A stretch of DNA of 64,000 nucleotides from DAIOEK01 sp963828285 (GTDB taxonomy: Bacteria; Chloroflexota; Anaerolineae; Anaerolineales; Anaerolineaceae): the NCBI GenBank assembly GCA_963828285.1, contig CAWHEB010000001.1, positions 558,001 to 622,000 on the forward strand. The letters are read 5' to 3'. Positions within the stretch are counted from its first letter, which is position 1, and each line of letters begins with the position of its first letter. The notes under the pieces were generated by a model. It was given only the letters and a program-made list of their open reading frames with translations. It was not told the DNA's origin and did not search any database. Of this stretch, positions 8,957-17,866 are shown piece by piece. A program made the position numbers and the translations under genes.

Positions 8957-9832
8957 TTAGCGCTCCAACCAGGTTTCCAGGACAGAACCAACCGTATGCA
9001 AACTTTCCACACTTATTTTATCCAAGGTATCAGCGCTGGTATGCCAGAATGGATAATCGAAATCAATAATATCCACAGCCGGGATATTATTATTCAAAAA
9101 GGGAGTGTGGTCATCCAAAATACTAAAGCCGTGGATATTTTGAAATTGATCCTTATAACCCTGCTCTTTAGCAATTGACCAGATCTCATCGATGATAGAC
9201 TGGTCTGATGTCTGCTCCCGTTTGATCTCCAAATTGCGATCACCGATCATATCTATTACTACAACAGCTTGAGGAGTGGTATCTAAATGGTCAACAAAAT
9301 ACTTTGACCCAAGAATCGAATCCCACTCAGCATTTATTTTTCCTTGATCTTCCAGGTCAAATAAGACCAACCAGATTTGTTTTTCCTCGGGAACATCCAA
9401 TACCCTTGCCAATTCCATTATGACCGCAACACCCGAAGCGCCATCATTCGCTCCAGGAACTGGTAATAAGCTGGCGGGTTGATCTTTATCAGCAATCATT
9501 CGCGAATCATAATGAGCGCCAATGATTACCAATTCTTTGCCTAATCCTTTTTTAGCAATGATGTTCATCAATGGATGACCGATCATATCGCCAGTTTGTT
9601 CTTCAACCTGCCATCCATATTTTGAGAATAAGGCTGTTGCCCAATTACCAAATTCTTGATGCGCAGAAGAACCTGGTACTCGCGGTCCCATATCAAGCTG
9701 ATTCTTCGCAAAAAGCAGTGCATTATCTCCACTAAAGACTAGCTGCTTTGTTCGTGCCGAAATGGACAAAACACCCAGAGTAAGTATAAGGAGCATGAGT
9801 ATTATCAGAAATGTAATGATTTTGTTCTTCAT
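8957..9832 (-). CDS. M28-family zinc metallopeptidase / glutaminyl cyclase-like protein, membrane-anchored
   Basis: 291 residues. An N-terminal membrane helix or uncleaved signal (residues 5-24) is followed by an M28 fold: GAHYDSR (first His ligand), ANDGASG (bridging Asp), DLEDQG, DMIGD and the late FWHTSADT His. The arrangement (LEDQGK, ILDDHTPFLNN, PAVDIIDFDYPFWHT) is closer to glutaminyl-peptide cyclotransferase-like M28 proteins than to classical leucine aminopeptidases. It probably acts outside the membrane. Its ATG overlaps the trmFO stop (ATGA). Confidence 0.87.
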   Translation of the reverse strand: MKNKIITFLIILMLLILTLGVLSISARTKQLVFSGDNALLFAKNQLDMGPRVPGSSAHQEFGNWATALFSKYGWQVEEQTGDMIGHPLMNIIAKKGLGKELVIIGAHYDSRMIADKDQPASLLPVPGANDGASGVAVIMELARVLDVPEEKQIWLVLFDLEDQGKINAEWDSILGSKYFVDHLDTTPQAVVVIDMIGDRNLEIKREQTSDQSIIDEIWSIAKEQGYKDQFQNIHGFSILDDHTPFLNNNIPAVDIIDFDYPFWHTSADTLDKISVESLHTVGSVLETWLER

Positions 9833-11184
9833 AATTGAACTTGGGTAAGATACTCATCCAGACACATTCGGGCTGCCTTAGCCATTCTTGTATGCTTATC
9901 GGTTTTTGTTATTCTTTTTGGAAAATCCAGGGGAGGAAGTAATCCAAAGTTTGCTTTCATTGGCTGGAAATGATTTGGATCGGCATTACAGATGTACCAC
10001 ATCAACGCACCAATCATTGTTCCAGTTGGAAGTGTAATTAGAGCTTCATTAATAATTGATCGCGCAGCATTAATTCCAGCGATCCAACCGGATGCAATAT
10101 TTCCGCTATAACCTTCCACACCGATCAATTGGCCAGCAAAGAAAATTTGCCCGTTTTCCCTGTGTTGTCCGGTAGGAGTAAGGAACAAAGGTGAGCATAT
10201 AAAGCTGTTACGGTGCATTTGTCCAAAACGTATGTATGAAGCATCAGCTAATCCGGGTACCATTTTGAGAACTCGTTTTTGTTCTTTAAATGTTAAATTC
10301 GTTTGAAAACCTACCAGATTGTATAGCGAATTGGCAATGTCATCCTGCCGAAGCTGTATTACAGCAAAAGGCCACTTTCCTGATCGAGGATCGAACAAGC
10401 CTGCTGGTCTCATCGGTCCAAATGCCAAAGCCAGAGGACCACGCGCTGCCAATACTTCCACAGGTAGACAGCGTTCAAAAAAGAAATTCTGTCCGCCATT
10501 TACTCCGTTATCAATCTCTTCTTCAAATTCTCGATGCGGAATGCGTTGAGCATTGATCAATTCTGTGACGAAAGCATCATACTCGGCAGCGGAAAGTGGA
10601 CAATTTATATAATCGCCTTCTTCGCCCTCTCCCCGTCCGTAACGGGATGCCCGAAAGGCAATTTTCATATCTATCGAATCTGCTTCTACGATGGGAGCTA
10701 TCGCATCATAAAAATAATGGGCATCCCTGCCTACCAGATTCTCAAGTTCGTGGATCATACCTGGGCTGGTCAAAGGTCCGGTTGCGATGACACATGGCTT
10801 ATTTGGGATTTCAGTGACTTCCTCCCGGATAACATTTATCCGCGGATGGGAACTGATCACACTAGTTACTTCTTTGGCAAATTTTTCCCTATCTACCGCT
10901 AATGCTCCGCCAGCAGGTACAGAATTTTTATCAGCAATACGAATCAATAAAGAATTCAAAGATCTTAATTCATTGAGTAATATGCCCCCAACCCGATCAG
11001 CCAAGTTGGAGCCCAGGGAATTTGAACAGATAAGCTCTGACAGATTTTCTGTAGAGTGGGCTCCCGTTATTCGTTCCGGGCGCATTTCATACAAGTCAAC
11101 CCGTATTCCCTGTTCGGCTGCCTGCCAGGCAGCTTCACAACCTGCCAAACCGCCACCGATAACTATAAGATCCGCCTGGTTCAT
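9829..11184 (-). CDS. trmFO: TrmFO, folate/FAD-dependent tRNA (uracil-54-C5) methyltransferase
   Basis: 451 residues. The FAD-binding motif GGGLAGCEAAWQAAEQG is at the N-terminus, followed by EMRPERITGAH and the family strings SNSLGSNLADRVGG and GVEGYSGNIASGW. It uses methylenetetrahydrofolate to make T54 in the tRNA T-loop. The start appears leaderless: TAAAAT ends 6 nt before the ATG and there is no ribosome site. It is divergent from rpoN. Confidence 0.97.
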   Translation of the reverse strand: MNQADLIVIGGGLAGCEAAWQAAEQGIRVDLYEMRPERITGAHSTENLSELICSNSLGSNLADRVGGILLNELRSLNSLLIRIADKNSVPAGGALAVDREKFAKEVTSVISSHPRINVIREEVTEIPNKPCVIATGPLTSPGMIHELENLVGRDAHYFYDAIAPIVEADSIDMKIAFRASRYGRGEGEEGDYINCPLSAAEYDAFVTELINAQRIPHREFEEEIDNGVNGGQNFFFERCLPVEVLAARGPLALAFGPMRPAGLFDPRSGKWPFAVIQLRQDDIANSLYNLVGFQTNLTFKEQKRVLKMVPGLADASYIRFGQMHRNSFICSPLFLTPTGQHRENGQIFFAGQLIGVEGYSGNIASGWIAGINAARSIINEALITLPTGTMIGALMWYICNADPNHFQPMKANFGLLPPLDFPKRITKTDKHTRMAKAARMCLDEYLTQVQL

Positions 11185-11190
11185 GATTAG

Positions 11191-11199
11191 ATTTTACCA
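11191..11199 (-). promoter_or_regulatory. Extended -10 of trmFO, predicted leaderless
   Basis: Minus-strand TGG-TAAAAT, then exactly 6 nt (CTAATC) to the ATG of trmFO. A start 7 nt after the -10 falls on the A of ATG, so no 5' leader is expected. Confidence 0.65.
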
Positions 11200-11257
11200 G
11201 ATTGGTTTTACTGAACTGATTGGTAATGGTAGATATGGATTTTTCAAGGCATATAAC

Positions 11258-11286
11258 TTGCATCGTGAGCGAAAGGATTATATACT
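11258..11286 (+). promoter_or_regulatory. rpoN promoter, predicted leaderless
   Basis: TTGCAT (11258-11263), 17-bp spacer, TATACT (11281-11286), then 6 nt to the ATG at 11293. There is no purine-rich ribosome site next to the start. Confidence 0.75.
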
Positions 11287-11292
11287 TGTGCT

Positions 11293-12705
11293 ATGTTCCA
11301 ACTTCAGAATCAATCAACCCGACATTTAACTACTGCGCATCTTGCGCAGACCATGACTCTGCTCAGTCTTACCGCAGAAGAGCTGCATCAAAAGATTGAG
11401 TCTGAACTGGCATCGAATCCTGCTTTAGAGATGGTCGAAGAGCGACGCTGCCCATCATGTAACCGGCTCTTACAAAGTTCCGAACCTTGTCCGATCTGCT
11501 CACGACCCAAAACCTTAGAATCAACTGATCCCATCGTTTTTATATCACCCAGAGAAGACTTTGTTAGTGGAAGTCCGATTCCTCAAGAAGACCTCCCCGA
11601 AGATAACATTGGTGCTGCTACCGAGGATCTGCCCACATATGTCTTACGTCAGATCGCTCCCGAACTGGATCCAGGTGATCGTGCGCTTGCAGCTTACCTA
11701 CTCACCCACCTCGATGAAGATGGATTGCTCCAGGTATCATTGATCGAAGTAGCTCAATACCATCATGTTTTGGTTTCAAGGGTTGAGAGTATCAAGCGTT
11801 TGATCCAGCACGCAGAACCTATAGGCGTTGGTTCGGCAACACCTGAAGAAGCCATGCTCATCCAGTTGGAAGTCTTAGCAGCAGAGAATATCCCGGTCCC
11901 TCCATTAGCTGTTCAAGCAATTGAAAAAGGGATGAGTCTTCTTAGCCGGCATCAATATTCCGAGCTAGCACACATCCTCAAAACTTCACCCAAGAATGTT
12001 CAGGAAATTGCTAATTTTATTGGTAATAACTTGAATCCATTCCCTGCCAGATCTCATTGGGGTGATTCCAGAGAATCTGCCAAATCGGAAGAACAAGTTT
12101 TCCATCGACCTGACATCGTTATCAATCATTTGAATGAGGATCCTCTGGGACCATTAGTTGTCGAGATCATTATGCCCATATCCGGGACCTTGCGAATCAA
12201 TCCCATGTTCCGTCAGGCGACAAAAGAGATCCATGAAGAAAAAGTAGATGATTGGAAAAATGCGCTCGAACGAGCTTCATTATTTGTTAAATGTTTGCAA
12301 CAACGTAACCACACCATGGAACGGCTAATGATGCGGATTGCAGGATTGCAGAAAGAATTTATTCTGCATGGCGAAGGCGATCTGAAACCAGTTACCCGTG
12401 CACAATTGGCAAAGGAACTCGAAGTTCACGAATCAACGATTTCCCGTGCAGTTTCGAATAAAGCCATACAATTACCAAATGGTCGTATTGTTCCATTCGC
12501 AAAATTCTTCGACAGAAGCCTGCACATTCGGACAGCTTTGCAAGTGATCATCGCAGCTGAAACAAAGCCTTATAGCGATACAGAACTGGCAGAACTCCTG
12601 GCCGGAATGGATTATCATGTCGCAAGAAGAACTGTAGCCAAGTATAGGGCTATGGAAGGGATCCTCCCCGCGCATCTGCGTCATAAAACAGTAAATCGAT
12701 CATGA
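11293..12705 (+). CDS. rpoN: RNA polymerase sigma-54 factor RpoN with a Cys4 insert
   Basis: 470 residues. Region I is Gln/Leu-rich (LTTAHLAQTMTLLSLTAEELHQKI), followed by the core-binding region, a HTH (TRAQLAKELEVHESTISRAVSNK) and the RpoN box ARRTVAKYR near the C-terminus, which reads the -24 element. Between Region I and the core-binding domain there is an unusual zinc-ribbon-like motif, C53-X2-C56-X9-C66-X2-C69. It heads an operon with a histidine kinase and an activator (ATGA overlap with the kinase gene). Confidence 0.96.
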   Translation: MFQLQNQSTRHLTTAHLAQTMTLLSLTAEELHQKIESELASNPALEMVEERRCPSCNRLLQSSEPCPICSRPKTLESTDPIVFISPREDFVSGSPIPQEDLPEDNIGAATEDLPTYVLRQIAPELDPGDRALAAYLLTHLDEDGLLQVSLIEVAQYHHVLVSRVESIKRLIQHAEPIGVGSATPEEAMLIQLEVLAAENIPVPPLAVQAIEKGMSLLSRHQYSELAHILKTSPKNVQEIANFIGNNLNPFPARSHWGDSRESAKSEEQVFHRPDIVINHLNEDPLGPLVVEIIMPISGTLRINPMFRQATKEIHEEKVDDWKNALERASLFVKCLQQRNHTMERLMMRIAGLQKEFILHGEGDLKPVTRAQLAKELEVHESTISRAVSNKAIQLPNGRIVPFAKFFDRSLHIRTALQVIIAAETKPYSDTELAELLAGMDYHVARRTVAKYRAMEGILPAHLRHKTVNRS

Positions 12706-14672
12706 GTAATTTCCTTTCATCACGAGGGTCATTCCCGCATTTTTGGAAAGGAAAAAACCCGGGTGTTAATGAGTTTAATATTTTGCTAAACGCTCTGCCC
12801 GGTCCGGCAGTGATCCTGGAAGCACGCCAAAACCATATACTGACTGCAAATTCCGAGTTTCTACGCCTTACCGCTTATGCGGTAAGTGAATTATCCCAAT
12901 TGGAATTAAGGAGTATCTTTCCGGATATCAGCAGATATGAGCTACTGCAGCCTGGTCAAAGATCGACCACTCTCACCCGCCATTTAAGAGATGCTGTAGA
13001 TGTGGTAACTGAATCTACTGCTCTGGATGCAGCAATGTCCTGGTACCTTGTACAAGTTAACCCTCAGCAAGGATATGAAAAACGGGTAAGTGATGGTGAA
13101 TGGCAGCAAAAGTATGGAATTGCTCTTCAAACCATGTATCAGATCATCAGCCAACCTGACCTGCAAACCAGCCTGGAAATTGCCCTCCAATCAAGCCAGG
13201 AGACGCTTAATTCGCGGTTGATTTGTGTCTATCAATTTGATTCCCGGTTAGGTCGTTACCAAAAGGCAGCATCAACTGAATCAGCTACCGGAGTAATTTT
13301 TCCAGATACGATTGACGCGAATGCCATGCAAGTTGATACGCAAGTGGATATCTGGTCCCCCGGAAAACGAGTAACGCACGATCTTCATCGCATAGCCCGT
13401 ATCGCCAATCTGCAATATCTTGCAATTCAACACCTCTTGCAAGAAGGGACTGGATTGGGGATCCTGATCGCTGCAGATACCGACAATCCTGCCCCATCCG
13501 ATCTTGATCAGATGATGCCCCTCGTCTGCTCTGGTTTATCAGCAGCCATTTACCACCACCTTTTAGTCCAGAATATTAATTCATCACTTAACGATCATCA
13601 TCAGTCCCTTCTAATTCGGGATACTGTCCTCGAGAATGCCCAGGAAGGAATAATCCTGGTCAATCGCAATTTAACAATCGATAACCTCAACCCAGCAGCG
13701 GAAATGATTTTAGGTTATGCTGCCAGTGAGGTAATTGGTTTTCCCGTTGAAAACATTCTCGTTGGGACTGATTTTTTGATTCCTGCGTTGAATGCTGCCA
13801 TGGATGGAATACCAACTCATAATCTTGGTAATATATCACTCCACCGGCGCTCCGGTCAGCCTTTTCCAGCCCATCTTCAATCTATTCCAGTCGCTATGGA
13901 CGAAGGACTTCTCTCGATAGTCATATTGATCCGCGATATCAGTGAGAACGAACAGATCCGGGTAAGAACTCAACAGTTGGAACAAAGGGCTGTGCTTGGA
14001 GAGGTTACCGCAATTTTTGCCCATGAGGTCCGTAATCCGATCAATAATATCTCGACTGGATTACAACTCTTGCAAACCAAGTTTGATACTGATGATCCAA
14101 ATCAAGATCTTATCAGCCGCTTACAGCATGATTGTAACCGCCTGACCCATTTGATGGAATCTGTTCTTTCTTTTTCCCGTCCTATGGAATATAAGATGGA
14201 TCCTGTAAACCTCGATGTTTTGTTATGCCGCCTTCTCGAACGATGGCGTCCCCGATTTGCCAAAGCAAATGTTCAGGCATATTATCAAATCGAACCCGGG
14301 ACACAATGGGTTACTGGAGATGCTCGTGCATTGGAACAGGTATTTACAAATCTCATCAGTAACGCGGTTCAGGCAATGAAAAACGGTGGTGTACTTGCGG
14401 TAAAAGTTGCGAATATGAAAGAAAATGGCACGAAAGAACAGGTTGAGGTTACAATATCTGACAATGGTCCTGGCATCCCTGATGAAATCAAGGATCACAT
14501 CTTCGAACCGTTTGTAACCAATAATCCTCAGGGAACAGGTTTGGGATTGGCAATAACCAAACGGATCATCAACGCACATCGCGGAAGTATCCACCTAACT
14601 TCCTTCCCGGGGGGAACAGTATTTTATGTTTCAGTACCCGGATGTAAACCCAATCCAGGAGAAGCTGCATGA
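12702..14672 (+). CDS. Soluble PAS/GAF sensor histidine kinase (NtrB-like)
   Basis: 656 residues with no membrane helix. A PAS-like domain at about 30-100 and a GAF-like region at about 145-300 are followed by a second PAS (about 310-425: EGIILVNRNLTIDNLNPAAEM). The HisKA H-box has His441 in FAHEVRNPINN. The HATPase has an N-box LISNAVQAM, G1 DNGPGIPDEI and G2 GTGLGLAI. It is predicted to sense a cytoplasmic or small-molecule signal and phosphorylate the next gene product. ATGA overlaps on both sides (rpoN and the activator) indicate tight co-translation. Confidence 0.92.
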   Translation: MSNFLSSRGSFPHFWKGKNPGVNEFNILLNALPGPAVILEARQNHILTANSEFLRLTAYAVSELSQLELRSIFPDISRYELLQPGQRSTTLTRHLRDAVDVVTESTALDAAMSWYLVQVNPQQGYEKRVSDGEWQQKYGIALQTMYQIISQPDLQTSLEIALQSSQETLNSRLICVYQFDSRLGRYQKAASTESATGVIFPDTIDANAMQVDTQVDIWSPGKRVTHDLHRIARIANLQYLAIQHLLQEGTGLGILIAADTDNPAPSDLDQMMPLVCSGLSAAIYHHLLVQNINSSLNDHHQSLLIRDTVLENAQEGIILVNRNLTIDNLNPAAEMILGYAASEVIGFPVENILVGTDFLIPALNAAMDGIPTHNLGNISLHRRSGQPFPAHLQSIPVAMDEGLLSIVILIRDISENEQIRVRTQQLEQRAVLGEVTAIFAHEVRNPINNISTGLQLLQTKFDTDDPNQDLISRLQHDCNRLTHLMESVLSFSRPMEYKMDPVNLDVLLCRLLERWRPRFAKANVQAYYQIEPGTQWVTGDARALEQVFTNLISNAVQAMKNGGVLAVKVANMKENGTKEQVEVTISDNGPGIPDEIKDHIFEPFVTNNPQGTGLGLAITKRIINAHRGSIHLTSFPGGTVFYVSVPGCKPNPGEAA

Positions 14673-15841
14673 CAGCGTCCATTTTAGTAGTAGATGATGA
14701 AGAAAACGCCCGATTGATTATTTCTGATTTTCTCGTTCCAAAAGGATACGAGGTAAAAGGTGTCTCGACAATTGCAGATGCACGGCAATCCATGCAGCGT
14801 GGTGAAGCAGATATTATTTTGCTAGATGTAAATCTCCCTGATGGCTTCGGTCCTGACCTTCTCGCAGAAACTGCTACAATGCCGTTCAGACCACCAATCA
14901 TACTAATCACAGCCTATGGCGACATTGATATGGCTGTGGATGCAATGAAGAATGGCGCCCATGATTTTCTTCAAAAACCGATCCAATTGACCCAGTTGGA
15001 GAAGTCGATCATTCGGGCTAAAGAAGTCGTTGCAATGCGCAGAGAGTTAGCCCATCTGCGGTCATCGATGCATCAAAACATAGACTTCATTGTTGGCGAG
15101 ACGAAAACAATGAAGACGGTTGTTTCCCAAGCTCAACGGGCTGCAACAGCCGGCGTTTCCGTCATCATCACCGGAGAAACCGGTACAGGTAAGGAAGTTC
15201 TAGCCCAATATATCCACAAAATTGGTCAGCGGTCTGGTAAACCATTTATTGCCATCAATTGCGCTGCCATCCAGCCAACCATGTTGGAATCAGAATTGTT
15301 CGGTTATGAAGCCGGTGCGTTCACCGGAGCGGAAAAAAAGAAGATCGGGCTAATGGAAGTCGCTGATGGTGGGATCTTGTTCCTGGATGAGTTGTCGTCC
15401 ATGCCCCTGGATATTCAAGGGAAGCTGCTACGTGCAATAGAAGAGCAGAATTTCCGCCGTGTTGGTGGTACTGCCTTGATCAAAGTAGACATTCAGGTTT
15501 TAGCCGCATCGAATCGAAATTTGATGCATTTGATGCAAGATCAAAAATTCCGCGAAGATCTGTATTACCGATTGAAGGTTGTGGATCTTCATCTGCCTGC
15601 TCTCCGTGAACGGAAACAAGATATTCCTGAACTGGTTGGGTATTTCGTCAGGAAAAACAACTCTCGTTTGGGAGTGAATATTGACGGAGTTTCACCACGA
15701 GCCCTCCAAGCTTTCGTAGAATACAACTGGCCTGGAAATATCCGTGAATTGGCGAATGCAATCGAACGGACGATGATCTTCTGTGATGATCAGACTATCG
15801 ACCTGGAACATCTCCCTCCGGAGTTTACCAAATCCGCTTGA
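14669..15841 (+). CDS. Sigma-54 activator response regulator lacking a DNA-binding domain (NtrC family)
   Basis: 390 residues. The receiver domain (about 1-120) has acidic residues D9/D10, phospho-acceptor D53 (ILLDVNLPDG) and the Lys in FLQKPI. The AAA+ sigma-54 interaction domain (about 140-380) has Walker A GETGTGKE, the GAFTGA loop that contacts sigma-54, and Walker B GGILFLDEL. NtrC proteins normally end in a Fis-type HTH; here the protein stops just after the AAA+ lid (LEHLPPEFTKSA). The 70 bp that follow are promoter, so this is not a frameshift. It presumably acts on sigma-54 holoenzyme from solution, as described for FlgR and CtcC. Confidence 0.95.
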   Translation: MTASILVVDDEENARLIISDFLVPKGYEVKGVSTIADARQSMQRGEADIILLDVNLPDGFGPDLLAETATMPFRPPIILITAYGDIDMAVDAMKNGAHDFLQKPIQLTQLEKSIIRAKEVVAMRRELAHLRSSMHQNIDFIVGETKTMKTVVSQAQRAATAGVSVIITGETGTGKEVLAQYIHKIGQRSGKPFIAINCAAIQPTMLESELFGYEAGAFTGAEKKKIGLMEVADGGILFLDELSSMPLDIQGKLLRAIEEQNFRRVGGTALIKVDIQVLAASNRNLMHLMQDQKFREDLYYRLKVVDLHLPALRERKQDIPELVGYFVRKNNSRLGVNIDGVSPRALQAFVEYNWPGNIRELANAIERTMIFCDDQTIDLEHLPPEFTKSA

Positions 15842-15860
15842 AAACGGTATAAGTTTATGA

Positions 15861-15876
15861 AGGCATGGTTCTTGCA
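15861..15876 (+). promoter_or_regulatory. Sigma-54 (-24/-12) promoter
   Basis: AGGCATGGTTCTTGCA matches the consensus TGGCAYG-N4-TTGCA at all fixed positions except the first T. GG (-24) and GC (-12) are correctly spaced. Transcription is expected near 15886. It lies directly after the sigma-54/kinase/activator operon and just before the two-TM protein, which makes the match far more credible than an isolated hit. Confidence 0.85.
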
Positions 15877-15884
15877 ATATACCT

Positions 15885-15897
15885 TCTGATCATCAGA
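15885..15897. promoter_or_regulatory. Short palindrome at the sigma-54 start site
   Basis: TCTGAT-C-ATCAGA, 6-bp perfect arms around one base, sits over the predicted start and 4 nt before the aggaggtg ribosome site. It may be an operator or a short leader hairpin. Confidence 0.4.
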
Positions 15898-15911
15898 TCA
15901 GGAGGTGTTTT

Positions 15912-16244
15912 ATGTTTAATATGAGTATCCCCGATTTTTTACTCACCATGGCTACCGGTGCATTTCTTATCGGTATTGTTTCCTTGTGCATTGGGATCTA
16001 CATCCTGGTTTCTCGAACCATGGGTAAGGACGTCAGCACTATAGCAAACCAAACGGCAAAAATGGCGCAAAAAGGTATTGCTGAGGATGTTTCTGGCCTG
16101 GTAGGTAATGCATCCACACTTCTAAGCGCATTGGATGGATTAATTCGTACATCAGCCGGTATCGCTGTGTTTTTAATCTTTATTGGTTTGCTGCTGATGG
16201 CAGGTTCATACTGGCTTGTTATGCAAATCTCGGCGATGGTATAA
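15912..16244 (+). CDS. Two-TM small membrane protein in the sigma-54 locus
   Basis: 110 residues, no family recognised. One membrane helix at about 8-31 and a second at about 80-105 flank a roughly 45-residue polar segment (SRTMGKDVSTIANQTAKMAQ and on) likely to be an amphipathic helical region. It has a strong ribosome site (aggaggtg) and lies immediately under the sigma-54 promoter, so it is probably the first gene of the regulated operon with the TPR and caspase-like genes. It could be a membrane anchor, a signal partner or an effector; the sequence does not decide. Confidence 0.8.
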   Translation: MFNMSIPDFLLTMATGAFLIGIVSLCIGIYILVSRTMGKDVSTIANQTAKMAQKGIAEDVSGLVGNASTLLSALDGLIRTSAGIAVFLIFIGLLLMAGSYWLVMQISAMV

Positions 16245-16279
16245 ACAACAACTTTCCTTAATTATTTGCTCCTCAGGGT

Positions 16280-17866
16280 ATGGCTATGGAACCTACTGAT
16301 ATTTTATTAAAACTTACTCCAATATTCAACAGCCCGGTTGCGGCTGATGTTTTTAAAAGTCTGGTGTTGGACATTCATGTTTTGGAAGAAGTGATTGATC
16401 CAGAAACTTTTGAACTCATCGCATCAACTTGCGGAAAAGATCCCCTTGCATGGAATTATGCCTCGATCGGTTTGATTGCCAATGACTTTGAGTTAACAGT
16501 TGATGAGTTACAGAAAGAACCATTAGCCGCATTGCAAGGAGATTTACGGCAGCATGTTTCAGCACTATATCAGAAAGTGTTACGCCAGAATTATTCGATA
16601 AATTCCTTATCCGAAGCTGTTGTATTAGCACTAGCTCTGCGTGAAAGACGCCGATTGACCGAATCCTGGGACGGTTTGGCTAAGGAAATTTCAAGTAATT
16701 TTGCTCAGGGAAGTTTCAAGTCAGAAAGATGGGAGTCCGCTCTCTCAGTCTTATATTCCTTATGTTCAGATCCGCTGGCATTATTGGTAGAGTTGACCAA
16801 ATTCGCTGGAAAACTACCTTCAGTGGAATATTCGCGCATGGTCGGACATGTCATTCTTTCACGTCCAGTTTTAGATGAAGATAGTGTCGTTCGTGACTTT
16901 GCAAACATGACAAAACCTATGCCCGAATCTGACCGGATCGAGATATTACGGTGGTTGGATTCCGCAGGGTTTTCTGAGATAGGATCGCTGTTGGCAGTAA
17001 ACCCTGTCTTTAATTTGCGGGGAGAAGCTTTTGCAGATAACTTTGCCAAATCACTTCCTGACCTTATGGACCCATTGGAAGATGAGGAAATCAACCAAAA
17101 ACTGAATCAGCTTCAAACCTATCTTGATCTGTACCGCTTCCAGAATCATAAGGCTGTACAAGAAGTACTTTTGCAGAAACAAGAAGGTTTACTAAATCAA
17201 CTTTATGCACGGTCTGCAGTATTAAAGGCAAAAGAAATTACCCATCCAGATCAGCGCTTGCTTGCCTGGCAGCGGATCTGTACCCTGGTACCAAATTCCG
17301 ACCTGGCTAAGGCTGAATTTGCCCTTGCAGAGATAGAAACCGGAAAGATCAATCACGATTCCAAAATCCCATTCGGGAGTTCAAAAAATCCTCTGGTTGT
17401 GGCTGTTCGTGCCAGATTGAATTGGATGCATGGCGACATGATAGCCGCTAAATCTCAATTAAACCAATTGGTAGACATTCTTGCAGAAAATCCTGACCTA
17501 TCCAAAGAAGTTGTATTGAGAATAACAAGAACCATCGGCGAAATAGATTTACCTGATCTGACCGCTAAAATTCAATCTGCATTGCCATGCATATATTCGG
17601 CTGACCCTACCATATTACAAACGCGTGCTAACTTTCAATTCAAAGCAAAGAATTTTCCTCTAGCCCGCGATTACGCTAACACTACGATGCTTCTTCAAGG
17701 CGAAGATCCATCGATCAGGCGAATGATCGCAAAAACATTTGAAGGGGAAGAGAACTTCCATTCCGCATTGGAACACTGGTCATTACTGGTGAATGATTCG
17801 ACTGAAATCAGTAATCGACGACCAGAAGTCGTTTGCGATGGCAGCCATACGTGCTGCAAAACCTGA
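16280..17866 (+). CDS. N-terminal part of a giant TPR protein (frameshifted from the next entry)
   Basis: 528 residues. The first 350 or so are helical with no family recognised; the last 150 become TPR-like (TRANFQFKAKNFPLARDYANTT, then FHSALEHWSLLVNDS). The frame then runs into unrelated residues (NRRPEVVCDGSHTCCKT) and stops, while TPR repeats resume in the +1 frame. The two parts almost certainly form one protein of about 1,800 residues. The ATG at 16280 has only a weak ribosome site; 16286 is an alternative. Confidence 0.8.
   Translation: MAMEPTDILLKLTPIFNSPVAADVFKSLVLDIHVLEEVIDPETFELIASTCGKDPLAWNYASIGLIANDFELTVDELQKEPLAALQGDLRQHVSALYQKVLRQNYSINSLSEAVVLALALRERRRLTESWDGLAKEISSNFAQGSFKSERWESALSVLYSLCSDPLALLVELTKFAGKLPSVEYSRMVGHVILSRPVLDEDSVVRDFANMTKPMPESDRIEILRWLDSAGFSEIGSLLAVNPVFNLRGEAFADNFAKSLPDLMDPLEDEEINQKLNQLQTYLDLYRFQNHKAVQEVLLQKQEGLLNQLYARSAVLKAKEITHPDQRLLAWQRICTLVPNSDLAKAEFALAEIETGKINHDSKIPFGSSKNPLVVAVRARLNWMHGDMIAAKSQLNQLVDILAENPDLSKEVVLRITRTIGEIDLPDLTAKIQSALPCIYSADPTILQTRANFQFKAKNFPLARDYANTTMLLQGEDPSIRRMIAKTFEGEENFHSALEHWSLLVNDSTEISNRRPEVVCDGSHTCCKT

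Noticed and set aside
17793..17866. Programmed ribosomal frameshift in the TPR gene
   Set aside because: No slippery heptamer, CUU-stop or CCC-type +1 site, or downstream structure was seen, and other genes nearby have similar unprogrammed breaks.
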